Part shown: piece by piece, positions 26,455 to 35,442 of the stretch
Layout of the letters: the number at the start of each line of letters is the position of its first letter
How positions within the stretch are numbered: the stretch's first letter is position 1
IMG/VR virus record: IMGVR_UViG_3300032213_002364
Span: 1 to 50,413 of that record
Source: a virus
Reading direction: 5' to 3' (one strand)
Length of the DNA: 50,413 nucleotides
Notes under the pieces: generated by a model
The model's input: the letters and a program-made list of their open reading frames with translations, nothing else
What the model was told of the DNA's origin: nothing
Database searches by the model: none
Position numbers and translations under genes: made by a program

Positions 26455-27182
26455 CAACTCAACATTATTTAATTGAAAAATATCTGAATGATTTTACAAA
26501 AAAAATTGGTAAGTATAATCCCACGTTGCCATCTGAAACCAATTACTATGCTGTTATAGTTGAGCCAAGAATTGACCCCAAAATGCTATCAATTATAAAA
26601 AATCATTTATTTTTTCTAAATGAAACTAATTCAAATATAAAATGGGGATTACAGGTTTTTCATGGTATTGACAATAGAGAGTATGTATACGATATCTTAA
26701 AAGATATTAAGAATGTAAAATATGTTAATACAGGAGTCAAAGATTTTACTAAAATAGAATATAACCAATATATAAAATCTAATGATTTTTGGTCACTTGT
26801 TGAGGGAGAAAAAATATTAACATTTCAATTAGATACTTTACTACTACGATTCGGAATTGATGAATTTTTAGACTATGACTATATAGGGGCACCATGGTCA
26901 AAACCAAAAGAAAATAGATTTATAGGTAATGGAGGACTATCATTAAGAACTAAAGATGTTATGTTAGAAATAACCAAAAATCATAAAGATTATGAGCCAA
27001 GGTGGGAAGATATTTTTTTTGTTAAATGGTTAGATGAATATAATTTACCTGATATTGAAACCGCAATGAAATTTAGTACTGAAACTTTATTTCATCCTAA
27101 TACGTTTGGATTACATAATCCAATCAATATCTCACCACATTTATTGGATTTGATTCTAAATAAATCGATTAATAACCTTTGA
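26451..27182 (+). CDS. DUF5672-type glycosyltransferase
   Basis: This 243-residue protein has the DUF5672 features: FWSLVEGEKILTFQLDT, YDYIGAPW, GNGGLSLRTKDVML, WEDIFFVKWL, and a closing STETLFHPNTFGLHNP. The family is assigned to GT-A-like glycosyltransferases of surface-polysaccharide loci; the WEDIFF acid pair probably serves as catalytic base or metal site. The sugar is not known. It overlaps the SGNH gene by 4 bases. Confidence 0.82.
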   Translation: MTTQHYLIEKYLNDFTKKIGKYNPTLPSETNYYAVIVEPRIDPKMLSIIKNHLFFLNETNSNIKWGLQVFHGIDNREYVYDILKDIKNVKYVNTGVKDFTKIEYNQYIKSNDFWSLVEGEKILTFQLDTLLLRFGIDEFLDYDYIGAPWSKPKENRFIGNGGLSLRTKDVMLEITKNHKDYEPRWEDIFFVKWLDEYNLPDIETAMKFSTETLFHPNTFGLHNPINISPHLLDLILNKSINNL

Positions 27183-27211
27183 AACCCAATTTTTTTTATT
27201 ATACTATAGAT

Positions 27212-28399
27212 ATGAAGTTAAATTATAAATGGCCACTAATAAACGACAATATTTCAAATTCAGATAGAGTTGCACTCAGTGAGTTTTTATTATCAAATCA
27301 AAGACTAACGAATGGTGAAAAGGTAAAAGAATTTGAAAAAATTTGGTCGAATTGGTTAGGAGTCAAAAGTTCCACAATGTTAAATTCTGGATCTTCAGGA
27401 AATTATATTTCAATTGCTATAGTAAAAGAATTACTTGGTATTGGTGAGGTTATTGTGCCACCACTTGGTTGGGTGTCAGATGTTTCATCCATAGTACAAC
27501 TTGGAATGAAGCCTGTTTTTGTTGATATATCGTTAGATAACCTATCTATAACGACAGAGAACATTAAACAAGCAATCACTGACGAAACCAAAGCAATCGT
27601 AATTGTACATTGTTTGGGGTTCAATGCTATTGATGATGAATTAATACAAATCGCTAAAGATAAAAATATAATTTTAATAGAAGACTGTTGTGAATCACAT
27701 GGAGCATGTTACAACGGGAAAAAAGTTGGTTCATTTGGTGATATTTCTGTTTTTTCTTTTTTCTTTGGACACCATATAACAACCGTAGAAGGCGGAATGA
27801 TATCAACCAATAATGAAAAAATTTATGAATTGTCTAAATTATTTAGGTCACACGGAATGACCCGAGAGGTCTCAGAAGAGACACAGGAACATTACCAAAA
27901 TAATTACCCAAATCTCAATCCTCTTTTTACGTTTGTTGTACCTGGGTTTAATATGAGAAGTACCGAAATGAACGCAATACTTGGAATTGAACAGATGAAA
28001 AGGATTGATTACAACATTGAAAAAAGAAGACACAATCTTAATGTATGGTTAACTAATTTAGATAAAAATAAATTTAAAACGGATTTTGATTTAGAAGGCA
28101 ATAGTAATTTTGCGTTACCTTTAATTGTTAAAGAAGATTACAAAAATAGATTTCATAAGAATGATGATTTTAATAGCGTATGTGACATTTTATTTTTAGA
28201 GGATGTTGAGTATAGATTAGGAACTTCGGGTGGTGGAAATCAAGTGTTACAACCTTATTTAGAGAAATATGACTATCGAGTTGTTGGGGAATTGAACAAT
28301 GTTAATTATGTACACAACTATTCATTGTACATTGGTAATCATACAGACCTTACCGATGAACAAATTATAAACCTTACTAAAGTATTAAACGATGTTTAA
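27212..28399 (+). CDS. PLP-dependent 3-dehydratase of the DegT family (ColD/DdhC-like), active-site His
   Basis: ATG 27212 is preferred over TTG 27179; it gives 395 residues starting MKLNYKWPL. The DegT fold is clear (LNSGSSGNY, VPPLGWVSD, ILIEDCCESHGA). The position of the PLP lysine instead reads SFFFGHHITTVEGG, with His187-His188 and no Lys. That substitution defines the 3-dehydratases ColD (GDP-4-keto-6-deoxymannose) and DdhC/E1 (CDP-sugar), which use PMP to remove the C3 hydroxyl. With the Gmd-like and fucose-synthase-like genes just downstream, a GDP-3,6-dideoxy sugar such as colitose is a likely product. Confidence 0.85.
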   Translation: MKLNYKWPLINDNISNSDRVALSEFLLSNQRLTNGEKVKEFEKIWSNWLGVKSSTMLNSGSSGNYISIAIVKELLGIGEVIVPPLGWVSDVSSIVQLGMKPVFVDISLDNLSITTENIKQAITDETKAIVIVHCLGFNAIDDELIQIAKDKNIILIEDCCESHGACYNGKKVGSFGDISVFSFFFGHHITTVEGGMISTNNEKIYELSKLFRSHGMTREVSEETQEHYQNNYPNLNPLFTFVVPGFNMRSTEMNAILGIEQMKRIDYNIEKRRHNLNVWLTNLDKNKFKTDFDLEGNSNFALPLIVKEDYKNRFHKNDDFNSVCDILFLEDVEYRLGTSGGGNQVLQPYLEKYDYRVVGELNNVNYVHNYSLYIGNHTDLTDEQIINLTKVLNDV

Positions 28400-29363
28400 C
28401 AATCAAAAAGTATTAGTCACAGGCGGATCAGGAATGATTGGAAGACAGCTTGTTAAAAAGTTAATGATGAGAGGGGCCAAAGTCACTATCGCGGATTTGA
28501 CAGAGCCAGAAGATTTACCTGAAAATGTTGAGTTTGTTAAGACAGATTTAAGATTCTTTGATAATTGTTTGGACATTTGTAAAGGTAAAGATTATGTATT
28601 TCACTTAGCGGGTGTAAAAGGTTCTCCTCAGATGTGTATGAATCAACCAGTTGATTTTATGGTTCCTATGTTACAATTCAATACTAACATGACTCAAGCG
28701 GCGTTTGAATCTGATGTCAAATGGTATTTGTTTACAAGTTCAGTGGGGGTATATGCACCATCTGAAATTTTTTATGAGGAAAGTGTATGGGGATCATTTC
28801 CATCACCAAATGATATGTATGCAGGATGGGCAAAAAGAATCGGAGAATTACAGACCGAAACATATTCTAAACAATATGGGTGGGACAGGATATCTATAGT
28901 TAGACCTGCAAACGTTTATGGACCGTATGACAACTTTAATCCAGCTAATGCGATGGTTGTACCTTCATTGATACGTAAAGTTCAGGATAACGATGTTTTA
29001 GAGGTTTTTGGAGATGGGTCACCGATTCGAGATTTCATTTATGCTGAAGATGTCGCAAAAGGAATGATTTTTACGGTTGAAAATAAAATTACGGAGCCTG
29101 TAAATTTAGGTTCGGGTGAAGGGAATTCAATCAAAGAAGTTGTTGAATTAGTTATCAAACATTCAGGAAAAGATATTGATGTTAAGTGGTTAACAGACGT
29201 ACCGAGTGGAGATAAAAAAAGATTGATGAGTATGAATAAGATGAATAAATATGGATTCAAAAGTCATACTTCATTAGAAGAAGGTATTAAGTTAACAACT
29301 GATTGGTTTTTGAATAATAAAGATATTTTAGATAAACGATATAATCCTTTTGTTAACCATTAA
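28392..29363 (+). CDS. GDP-fucose-synthase-like SDR, copy A of a duplicated pair
   Basis: This 323-residue extended SDR has the NAD loop GGSGMIG, HLAGVKGSP, FTSSVGVY and RPANVYGPYDNF, the last as in GDP-L-fucose synthase and ColC. Near the active site it reads DMYAGWAKRIGE: Y143 and K148 are five apart, so the canonical YxxxK is displaced by one residue. It overlaps the ColD-like gene by 8 bases and could perform the epimerase/reductase step after it. A close paralogue lies at 47386-48351. Confidence 0.8.
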   Translation: MFNNQKVLVTGGSGMIGRQLVKKLMMRGAKVTIADLTEPEDLPENVEFVKTDLRFFDNCLDICKGKDYVFHLAGVKGSPQMCMNQPVDFMVPMLQFNTNMTQAAFESDVKWYLFTSSVGVYAPSEIFYEESVWGSFPSPNDMYAGWAKRIGELQTETYSKQYGWDRISIVRPANVYGPYDNFNPANAMVVPSLIRKVQDNDVLEVFGDGSPIRDFIYAEDVAKGMIFTVENKITEPVNLGSGEGNSIKEVVELVIKHSGKDIDVKWLTDVPSGDKKRLMSMNKMNKYGFKSHTSLEEGIKLTTDWFLNNKDILDKRYNPFVNH

Positions 29364-29364
29364 T

Positions 29365-30324
29365 ATGAGTGAATTTTGGAAAGATAAAAAAGTTGTAGTC
29401 ACTGGTGGGTCTGGGTTTATTGGTACCCATTATTTAATCGAATTAGTTAATCGTGGTGCGAAAGTAATCACTCACACTCATAATTCTCCGTTACAATACA
29501 ATCATGATAGTATTGTTGTACATGAAAATTTAGATTTAACTAAGTTGGAAGATTGTTTCAAACTTGTTAAGGATTGTGATTATGTAATTCATTGCGCAGG
29601 ACAAATTGCACACCCCTCAACAGTACCAACAGACGTACAAATTTCATTAAAACAAATTCAGATAATTGGAAATGTATTGGAAGCATCTTACAAATCAAAT
29701 GTCAAAAGATTTTTAGATTTGAATAGTTCAACTGGTTATCCTGATATTAGGAGACCTTTGACTGAAGATGAATTTTGGGTTGATGAACCTTATAAATCCT
29801 ACTATGGTTACGGGTGGATGAGAAGATATAGAGAAAAGTTAATGGAACATGTTTCACATTTAGGAAATATGGAAATCTGTATTGCGAGAGGCACCGCAGT
29901 ATTTGGGCCTTATGATAACTTTGATTTGAAAACTTGTCACGTTGTTCCAGCATTAATTAAAAGATTATTAAGTGGGGAAGACCCTTTCGTTGTGTGGGGG
30001 TCTCCTGATGTCGTACGAGACTTTTTATACGTAAAAGATGTGGTAAAAGGTGGATTGTTAATTCTTGAAAAAGGAGAATCCATGAGACCATATAATTTGG
30101 GATATGGTGGGGGAATAACTATAGGAGAGATTGTGAATACGATAGTCGAAGTAAGTGGTTTAAATCCTGAAATAACTTGGGACAATTCTAAACCTACTAC
30201 CATTCCTTTCCGAGCGGTTAGTATTGAAAGAATCCAAAATGAAATTGGATTTAAACCATCATATACTTTTCAACAGGGAATTAAGGAAACAATCAATTAT
30301 TATAATAATATGATACAGAAATGA
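29365..30324 (+). CDS. GDP-fucose-synthase-like SDR, copy B of a duplicated pair
   Basis: ATG 29365 is preferred; the TTG at 29350 only adds five residues overlapping the previous gene. Of 319 residues, the NAD loop is GGSGFIG, followed by HCAGQIAHP, LNSSTGY, RGTAVFGPYDNF and a VVWGSPDVVRDF strand. The active-site region is YGYGWMRRYREK: a Tyr is present but the usual Lys is Arg. With the preceding gene it forms a pair repeated at 47.4-49.3 kb. It may be half of a heteromeric enzyme. Confidence 0.78.
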   Translation: MSEFWKDKKVVVTGGSGFIGTHYLIELVNRGAKVITHTHNSPLQYNHDSIVVHENLDLTKLEDCFKLVKDCDYVIHCAGQIAHPSTVPTDVQISLKQIQIIGNVLEASYKSNVKRFLDLNSSTGYPDIRRPLTEDEFWVDEPYKSYYGYGWMRRYREKLMEHVSHLGNMEICIARGTAVFGPYDNFDLKTCHVVPALIKRLLSGEDPFVVWGSPDVVRDFLYVKDVVKGGLLILEKGESMRPYNLGYGGGITIGEIVNTIVEVSGLNPEITWDNSKPTTIPFRAVSIERIQNEIGFKPSYTFQQGIKETINYYNNMIQK

Positions 30325-31331
30325 ATGTACTAATAACAGGAGTTTTAGGTATGGTTGGGTCTCATATGGTCGATTTTCTTTTGGAAAAACCGAATGTAAA
30401 AATTTATGGTTTTTGTAGATGGAATGAATCAATGGACAACATTGAACATTTAATGGAGATTATTAATAATAATGATAGAATTAAATTAATATATGGAGAT
30501 CTAAATGATTTTAGTTCAATTGTTAACGCAATAGATATTTCTAAACCCGACTATGTTTTTCATTTTGGGGGGCAATCATATCCACAAACAAGTTTTGATT
30601 CACCATTAGAGACTTTACAAACAAATATCATCGGTACTGCTAATCTATTAGAAGCGTTAAGAAAGTCACCATATAGAGATGCAATGATTCATGTTTGTGC
30701 TTCGAGTGAAATTTTTGGCAGGGTTAGCAAAGACAAATTACCTATTAATGAAGAGTGTTCATTACATCCGGCATCTCCATACGCAATTTCTAAAGTTGGG
30801 ACAGATTTGATTGGTAGATATTATGGTGAGGCTTATAAAATGAATGTAATGACAACCAGAATGTTTACACATACAGGTCCGAGAAGAGGAGATGTATTTC
30901 ATGAATCTACATTTGCAAAACAAATTGCAATGATAGAATACGGACTACAGGAACCAAAAATATTTGTTGGTAATTTAGATTCTCTTAGGACATATGCTGA
31001 CGTAAGAGATGCGGTTAAAGCATATTGGATGTTATTAACTATTAATCCATTACCTGGAGGATATTATAACATTGGGGGAGATTACACTTGTAAAGTTGAA
31101 GATACTCTGAAATATCTTATATCCAAATCATTCATGAGAAATGAAATTGAAATTGTTGTTGACCAAAACAGATTAAGACCAATAGATGCGGATTTACAAA
31201 TACCCGACACAACAAAATTTAGAGAATTAACTGGATGGGAGCCAAAAATACCTTTCAATAAAACAATGGACGACCTATTGGATTATTGGAGAGAAAGAAT
31301 AAATAAAGGTCGTAAATTTCTAAATAGATAA
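30321..31331 (+). CDS. GDP-mannose 4,6-dehydratase-like SDR
   Basis: This 336-residue protein has the NAD loop GVLGMVGS, then GFCRWNES, HFGGQSYPQTSF and the catalytic CASSEIFG (S128, S129, E130), where Glu marks a 4,6-dehydratase. The active site is SPYAISK (Y154, K158), followed by RMFTHTGPRRGD and LRPIDADLQIPD, the end motif typical of Gmd/Rmd. It probably turns GDP-mannose into GDP-4-keto-6-deoxymannose, feeding the ColD-like dehydratase and the fucose-synthase-like SDRs beside it. A different NDP-hexose substrate cannot be excluded. Confidence 0.82.
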   Translation: MNVLITGVLGMVGSHMVDFLLEKPNVKIYGFCRWNESMDNIEHLMEIINNNDRIKLIYGDLNDFSSIVNAIDISKPDYVFHFGGQSYPQTSFDSPLETLQTNIIGTANLLEALRKSPYRDAMIHVCASSEIFGRVSKDKLPINEECSLHPASPYAISKVGTDLIGRYYGEAYKMNVMTTRMFTHTGPRRGDVFHESTFAKQIAMIEYGLQEPKIFVGNLDSLRTYADVRDAVKAYWMLLTINPLPGGYYNIGGDYTCKVEDTLKYLISKSFMRNEIEIVVDQNRLRPIDADLQIPDTTKFRELTGWEPKIPFNKTMDDLLDYWRERINKGRKFLNR

Positions 31332-31332
31332 A

Positions 31333-31743
31333 ATGGAGAAAAGAAAATACTTACCCACACTAGCGGAGTTAATTGACAGAATGAGTATTTCGCAACTAAA
31401 AGAAGTTTTTATTCCTGAACACAAAGAGGAATATGCTCAAGAAATTAGAGATATTAAACATGATATTGATTTAATACTTCAAGAAAATAAAGGAGTTGTT
31501 GATGCTGAGACGATTCGTTCGATTGTTGTTTTGGCTCAAACAAACTTACACATTTGGCACAACGAGTCCAACTATAGAAAATATGGTAAGACTGAGAATA
31601 TTAATTTGGAATTAACACACGGATTAAACGGTATTAGAAATACTGCCAAAAACAAAATACAAGAAATTGTTGGTGGTAGAAAAGATTATAAAACAGATTG
31701 TTTAGCCTCAGAGTTTAAAGATTGGGGTATTAGTTGGGAATAA
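31333..31743 (+). CDS. Conserved-looking hypothetical protein, 136 aa
   Basis: This 136-residue soluble helical protein is not assigned to a family. Visible features are PTLAELIDRMSISQLKEVF near the N-terminus, acidic helices in the middle, a TNLHIWHNE segment, and a C-terminal GLNGIRNTAKNKI. There are no membrane segments or catalytic motifs. It starts one base after the Gmd-like stop and lies 10 bases before the PhyH gene, so it is certainly part of the unit. It may be a small regulator or partner protein. Confidence 0.7.
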   Translation: MEKRKYLPTLAELIDRMSISQLKEVFIPEHKEEYAQEIRDIKHDIDLILQENKGVVDAETIRSIVVLAQTNLHIWHNESNYRKYGKTENINLELTHGLNGIRNTAKNKIQEIVGGRKDYKTDCLASEFKDWGISWE

Positions 31744-31753
31744 AAAGTATCTT

Positions 31754-32497
31754 ATGTTAAGCGAAAAAGAAATTTTTGATTGGAAATATAAGGGTTATTT
31801 AGTAAATAATATCTTATCACAAAATGATATTAATGAGATTAATATCGAATTAAATAACTTAAGAATTCAAAGAAATAAAAAAGATTCCTCATGGGGCGAA
31901 TATGAAATATATTCGCACCCACATAAAGAATCTGAATTAATTTTAAAATATTTTGGGCATCCTAAAGTGATTGAAATTCTTGAGTCTATATTAAACAATA
32001 AAATTGAAGGGATACAAAGTCAGGCTTATTTTAAACCACCTGGTGAATTGGGTAGAGATGCGCATCAAGATAGTTTTTATATTGAGGCTGGTTGGGGAAA
32101 TTCAATAAATGTAATTTTTTGTTTAGATGATAGTGACCAGTCAAACGGATGTCTGTGGTCATATGAATCATCACACTTTTTACCTATACTCCCTATTAAA
32201 ATTGATGAGGAAAGAATAAAAACAAACTCAACATTTTGGAAAAATGAAAGAGGTAAGGGATGCGTGATGCCGCAAAATCATAATTTTAAAAAAATATATC
32301 ATGAATGTAAATCTGGTGATGTTTTATTTACTCACGATTATTTAGTTCATGGTTCGGACGATAATAAGAGTAAAAATTATAGGAGGTCGATTGTGATGAG
32401 TTATAAAACAATCGGGTCCAATTTAAGACAGGGTGGACAAATGAAAAGAGAACCATTTGATGTCTATAAAATTAGAAAAAAACATTGGAATTTATGA
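31754..32497 (+). CDS. Phytanoyl-CoA dioxygenase (PhyH) family 2OG-Fe(II) oxygenase
   Basis: This 247-residue protein has the PhyH iron triad: H104 and D106 in AHQDSF, and H199 in LVHGS. R210/R211 in YRRSIV is placed to bind 2-oxoglutarate. NSINVIFCLDD and GCLWSYESSH are the usual strands between them. The enzyme should hydroxylate or otherwise oxidise a carbon using O2 and 2-oxoglutarate. PhyH relatives in sugar and natural-product loci act on small molecules or on nucleotide-linked sugars. It joins the RmlC-like gene by an ATGA overlap at 32494. Confidence 0.83.
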   Translation: MLSEKEIFDWKYKGYLVNNILSQNDINEINIELNNLRIQRNKKDSSWGEYEIYSHPHKESELILKYFGHPKVIEILESILNNKIEGIQSQAYFKPPGELGRDAHQDSFYIEAGWGNSINVIFCLDDSDQSNGCLWSYESSHFLPILPIKIDEERIKTNSTFWKNERGKGCVMPQNHNFKKIYHECKSGDVLFTHDYLVHGSDDNKSKNYRRSIVMSYKTIGSNLRQGGQMKREPFDVYKIRKKHWNL

Positions 32498-32532
32498 ATG
32501 AAAAAAAACTAGAATTTATGAATGAAAAAAAA
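32488..32532 (+). repeat. Tandem duplication at a start codon
   Basis: A perfect 21-base sequence occurs at 32488-32508 and again at 32512-32532, a 24-base (8-codon) offset. Each copy holds an ATG and an A8 run. Both ATGs are in frame with the RmlC-like gene. The in-frame unit reads MNEKKLEF followed by MNEKKWND. It looks like a recent slippage or recombination duplication. Confidence 0.9.
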
Positions 32533-33066
32533 TGGAATGATTTTGACGTGAGACCATCTAAAATTTTTGGATACGAAGTTCCTGTCTATACTCCATCTAT
32601 ATTCAGAGAATTCAGAGGTGAAATTTTTACAACCTATCATTCTGAAGATCATCCTGTGATGAGTCAAATTCACTACGATAAAGACGAACTCTCAATTCAC
32701 GGAAGATTCTCAAAATCATACAAAGGAGTTTTAAGGGGTTTACATTACGATGATAAAACATGGAAACTAGTACAAGCGTTAGTTGGTGACATATATTTAG
32801 TTGTGTTGGACATAAGAGAGAATTCGCCTAATTATGGAAAATGGGATTGGTTTTTAATTTCCGAAAAAAATAGAGACCAAGTTTTAGTTCCTCCAGGTTT
32901 TGCAAACGGGCACTACGCATTAACTGATTGTGTGTTTCATTATAATATGTTTTATAGAGGAGAATATGTCGATTCAATAAACCACGGAGTAGCAAAATGG
33001 AATGACTCAAAATGGAATATAGAGTGGCCGTCAAATAACCCAATACTTCAAATGAAAGACAAATGA
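32494..33066 (+). CDS. RmlC-like dTDP-4-dehydrorhamnose 3,5-epimerase family protein
   Basis: ATG 32494 overlaps the preceding TGA; TTG 32485 is unlikely. It encodes 190 residues of a cupin fold with GVLRGLHYD (H84), LVGDIYLVVLDIR, VLVPPGFANGHY, HYNMFYRGEYVD, and KWND followed by IEWP. These are the hallmarks of the RmlC family, which inverts C3 and C5 of 4-keto-6-deoxy sugars. The first eight codons are duplicated in tandem, so a second in-frame ATG occurs at 32518. The substrate may be the 4-keto sugar made by the dehydratase upstream. Confidence 0.85.
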   Translation: MNEKKLEFMNEKKWNDFDVRPSKIFGYEVPVYTPSIFREFRGEIFTTYHSEDHPVMSQIHYDKDELSIHGRFSKSYKGVLRGLHYDDKTWKLVQALVGDIYLVVLDIRENSPNYGKWDWFLISEKNRDQVLVPPGFANGHYALTDCVFHYNMFYRGEYVDSINHGVAKWNDSKWNIEWPSNNPILQMKDK

Positions 33067-33695
33067 TTAAAAATTTAGAACAATATCCAATAGTTAGAGA
33101 ACAAAAATTGACTTCACAAGATTTAATAAATTTTGAAGATTTAATTGTTAGTCATTGGGAAGGTGGTAAAATTAGAGGACCAATACATTTATCAAACGGT
33201 AATGAAGAACAGTTGATAGAAATTTCTAAAAGAATAGGTCCATCTGATTGGGTTTTTTCTACGTGGAGATCTCATTATCATGCCTTAATAAAAGGTATAT
33301 GTCCTGTTTGGTTAGAAGAACAAATTTTAAAAGGTAAATCGATTACAATTTGTAATCTAAAAGATAAGTTTTACTCCTCGGCAATTGTTGGTGGAACACT
33401 ATCAATTGCTTTAGGTGTTGCTATGAATATTAAAAAAAGTGGTGGTAATGAAAAAGTGTGGGTATTTGTTGGAGACATGAGTTTTGAAAGTGGAATATTT
33501 TATGAAATACATAAGTATGCAAGAAACTTTGATTTACCACTTTATTTTGTTGTTGAAGATAATGGAGTTTCAACCTACACCCCAACAGAAGCAACATGGA
33601 ATAACATAAAAAGAGATGTACCAAATGATGTAATTTGGTATCAATACAAATCCAAATACCCTCATTATGGAAGTGGGAAGTGGGTTACGTTTTAA
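33063..33695 (+). CDS. TPP-binding alpha-type subunit (E1-alpha/transketolase-like), short
   Basis: This 210-residue protein carries the thiamine diphosphate/Mg motif GDMSFESG to VVEDN (G137-D138 to N167, about 30 residues apart), preceded by GGTLSIALGVAM, as in E1-alpha and transketolase N-terminal domains. Typical E1-alpha chains are 320-400 residues, so this is a trimmed version. ThDP enzymes need a partner pyrimidine-binding domain, which the next gene supplies. Candidate chemistry is decarboxylation or two-carbon ketol transfer, for example making a branched sugar. Confidence 0.8.
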   Translation: MIKNLEQYPIVREQKLTSQDLINFEDLIVSHWEGGKIRGPIHLSNGNEEQLIEISKRIGPSDWVFSTWRSHYHALIKGICPVWLEEQILKGKSITICNLKDKFYSSAIVGGTLSIALGVAMNIKKSGGNEKVWVFVGDMSFESGIFYEIHKYARNFDLPLYFVVEDNGVSTYTPTEATWNNIKRDVPNDVIWYQYKSKYPHYGSGKWVTF

Positions 33696-33705
33696 ATTAA
33701 AAAAT

Positions 33706-35442
33706 ATGACATATAAAGAAACACTTTCTCAAATTATGACCGATTTATCTAATGATGATAATACCATTTTTATTGGTCAACAAATAGTTTACAAGGGGAA
33801 TCCGATGAGTACGACACTTGATGATGTACCCAAAGAAAAAATGATTGAAGTTCCAGTAATGGAAGAAACTCAAATGGGGATGAGTTTGGGTTTGGCGATG
33901 ACAGGTAAAAGAGTGATTACATTTTACCCGAGATGGGATTTTTTAATATCTGCATCAAATCAATTAGTAAACCATGTAGATAAACATGAATTAATAACGG
34001 GTGAAAAAGTTCACATCATTATTAGGGTTGGTAAAGGTTCTGAAACACCATTAGACCCAGGACATCAACATAAGGCGAACTACATAGAAGAATTCAAATC
34101 TATGTGTAAAAATGTTAAAATTTTTGATTGTAAAACTATTAATGATTTAAAATTATACTATCAATTTGCTAAAGATAATGTTGGTGTGTATATCATAAAT
34201 GAGTATCCAGAATTATATCATAATAAAACAATTTTAAATCTTATAACCGATGAATCGAGTGAGAATACTAACACAGTTATGATTCAAGATTTTATGGGTG
34301 CTGGATGGTATGAAATTGAAAATTATAAAATATGTGATGTTAGTAAAATATTAGAAAGGAAAGATGAAAATTTTTACCATTTGGTACATGTAAATTACTA
34401 TTTATCACAATATATTTTAAACCATAACAATTTACCAATATCTGAAGAGATTAAAAGTTTATTAAAGAAAAATCAAAACTTCAAAGTTGTTTTTATAACG
34501 GAACATGAATGTGACATGGAGAATGTTATAAAAATCACGGACTACATGGTTAAAATGATTGGGATACCAACAGAACAAGTCTTTATTATAAATGGTAATC
34601 AGTTGTTACCACAATTAAAAAACGAGATAAATTCCAAAATAAATGTTCATGTGTCAAACAGACTTCCATTGGTGATTACAAGAAATATTGTAAATTTTTG
34701 TGACGGTTATCACTTTAAAATCAATAAAGAAAAAACGTTTACGTGTTATAATAGGAATCTAACTATGCATAGATTAGGTATTCTAACGGCACTTAAACAC
34801 CATAATTTATTAGACGATACCGATTGGTCTTTTCTAAGAGGAAATAGATTGTCCGCAATGAAATTAGAAAATGGTGATATCGATTCTAATATTTTATTGA
34901 CCGTATTTGACCAAGATTTAATCAATGAAACACAAAGTAGTTTAAACTTTTTTAAAAATATTGATATTAAAAAAAGTGAGTTTGAGGATTATGACGTTGA
35001 TACCCCTGGTGGAGGGCAAGATTGGAATTCAATGTTTGAAAATAATCCATACAAACATTCATACATCAATATTGTCAATGAGTCTCAGTTTGAAAAAAAT
35101 AATTTAATTCATATTACTGAGAAGACATTGATTCCTTTTTATTATTCACAGATTCCATTAATTGTTGCGACCCATCAACACATTAAAAAGACAAAAGAAC
35201 TCTATGGATTCGATTTTTTTGAAGATTTTTTTGATTTAAGTTATGATAATGAACCAAATCCACAAAAAAGAATGAGAATGATTATTGATGAAATTGTTAG
35301 AGTTAGTAAGAAAAAAGACCAATTACAGGGATTTTATCAAAATGCAAAAAAAAGGTTCAAACATAATAAAGATATAGTTACAAGTTTATATGAGGATAAA
35401 ACAGACTATAACTTTTTTCAAAGTTTAATAAATTTTCAGTAA
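33706..35442 (+). CDS. E1-beta-like TPP pyrimidine domain fused to GT10-like glycosyltransferase
   Basis: ATG 33706 (MTYKETLSQIM) is preferred over ATG 33667, because E1-beta proteins start this way and the longer form only overlaps the upstream gene. Of 578 residues, about 1-185 are transketolase pyrimidine-domain-like (IFIGQQIVYKG, VPVMEETQMG with catalytic-type E54, FYPRWDFLISASNQ). The usual E1-beta C-terminal domain is absent. From about 190 the paralogous GT10-like family begins: VVFITEHE, FTCYNRNLTMHR, LLDDTDWS, SYINIVNES, ITEKTLIPF, PLIVATHQH and GFDFFEDFFDLSYDN. A carbon-chain-making enzyme and a transferase thus share one chain. Confidence 0.8.
   Translation: MTYKETLSQIMTDLSNDDNTIFIGQQIVYKGNPMSTTLDDVPKEKMIEVPVMEETQMGMSLGLAMTGKRVITFYPRWDFLISASNQLVNHVDKHELITGEKVHIIIRVGKGSETPLDPGHQHKANYIEEFKSMCKNVKIFDCKTINDLKLYYQFAKDNVGVYIINEYPELYHNKTILNLITDESSENTNTVMIQDFMGAGWYEIENYKICDVSKILERKDENFYHLVHVNYYLSQYILNHNNLPISEEIKSLLKKNQNFKVVFITEHECDMENVIKITDYMVKMIGIPTEQVFIINGNQLLPQLKNEINSKINVHVSNRLPLVITRNIVNFCDGYHFKINKEKTFTCYNRNLTMHRLGILTALKHHNLLDDTDWSFLRGNRLSAMKLENGDIDSNILLTVFDQDLINETQSSLNFFKNIDIKKSEFEDYDVDTPGGGQDWNSMFENNPYKHSYINIVNESQFEKNNLIHITEKTLIPFYYSQIPLIVATHQHIKKTKELYGFDFFEDFFDLSYDNEPNPQKRMRMIIDEIVRVSKKKDQLQGFYQNAKKRFKHNKDIVTSLYEDKTDYNFFQSLINFQ

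Noticed and set aside
15581-28399. Diversity-generating retroelement or transposon explaining the paralogues
   Set aside because: No reverse transcriptase, template repeat, transposase or terminal inverted repeats were found; duplication by recombination is sufficient.
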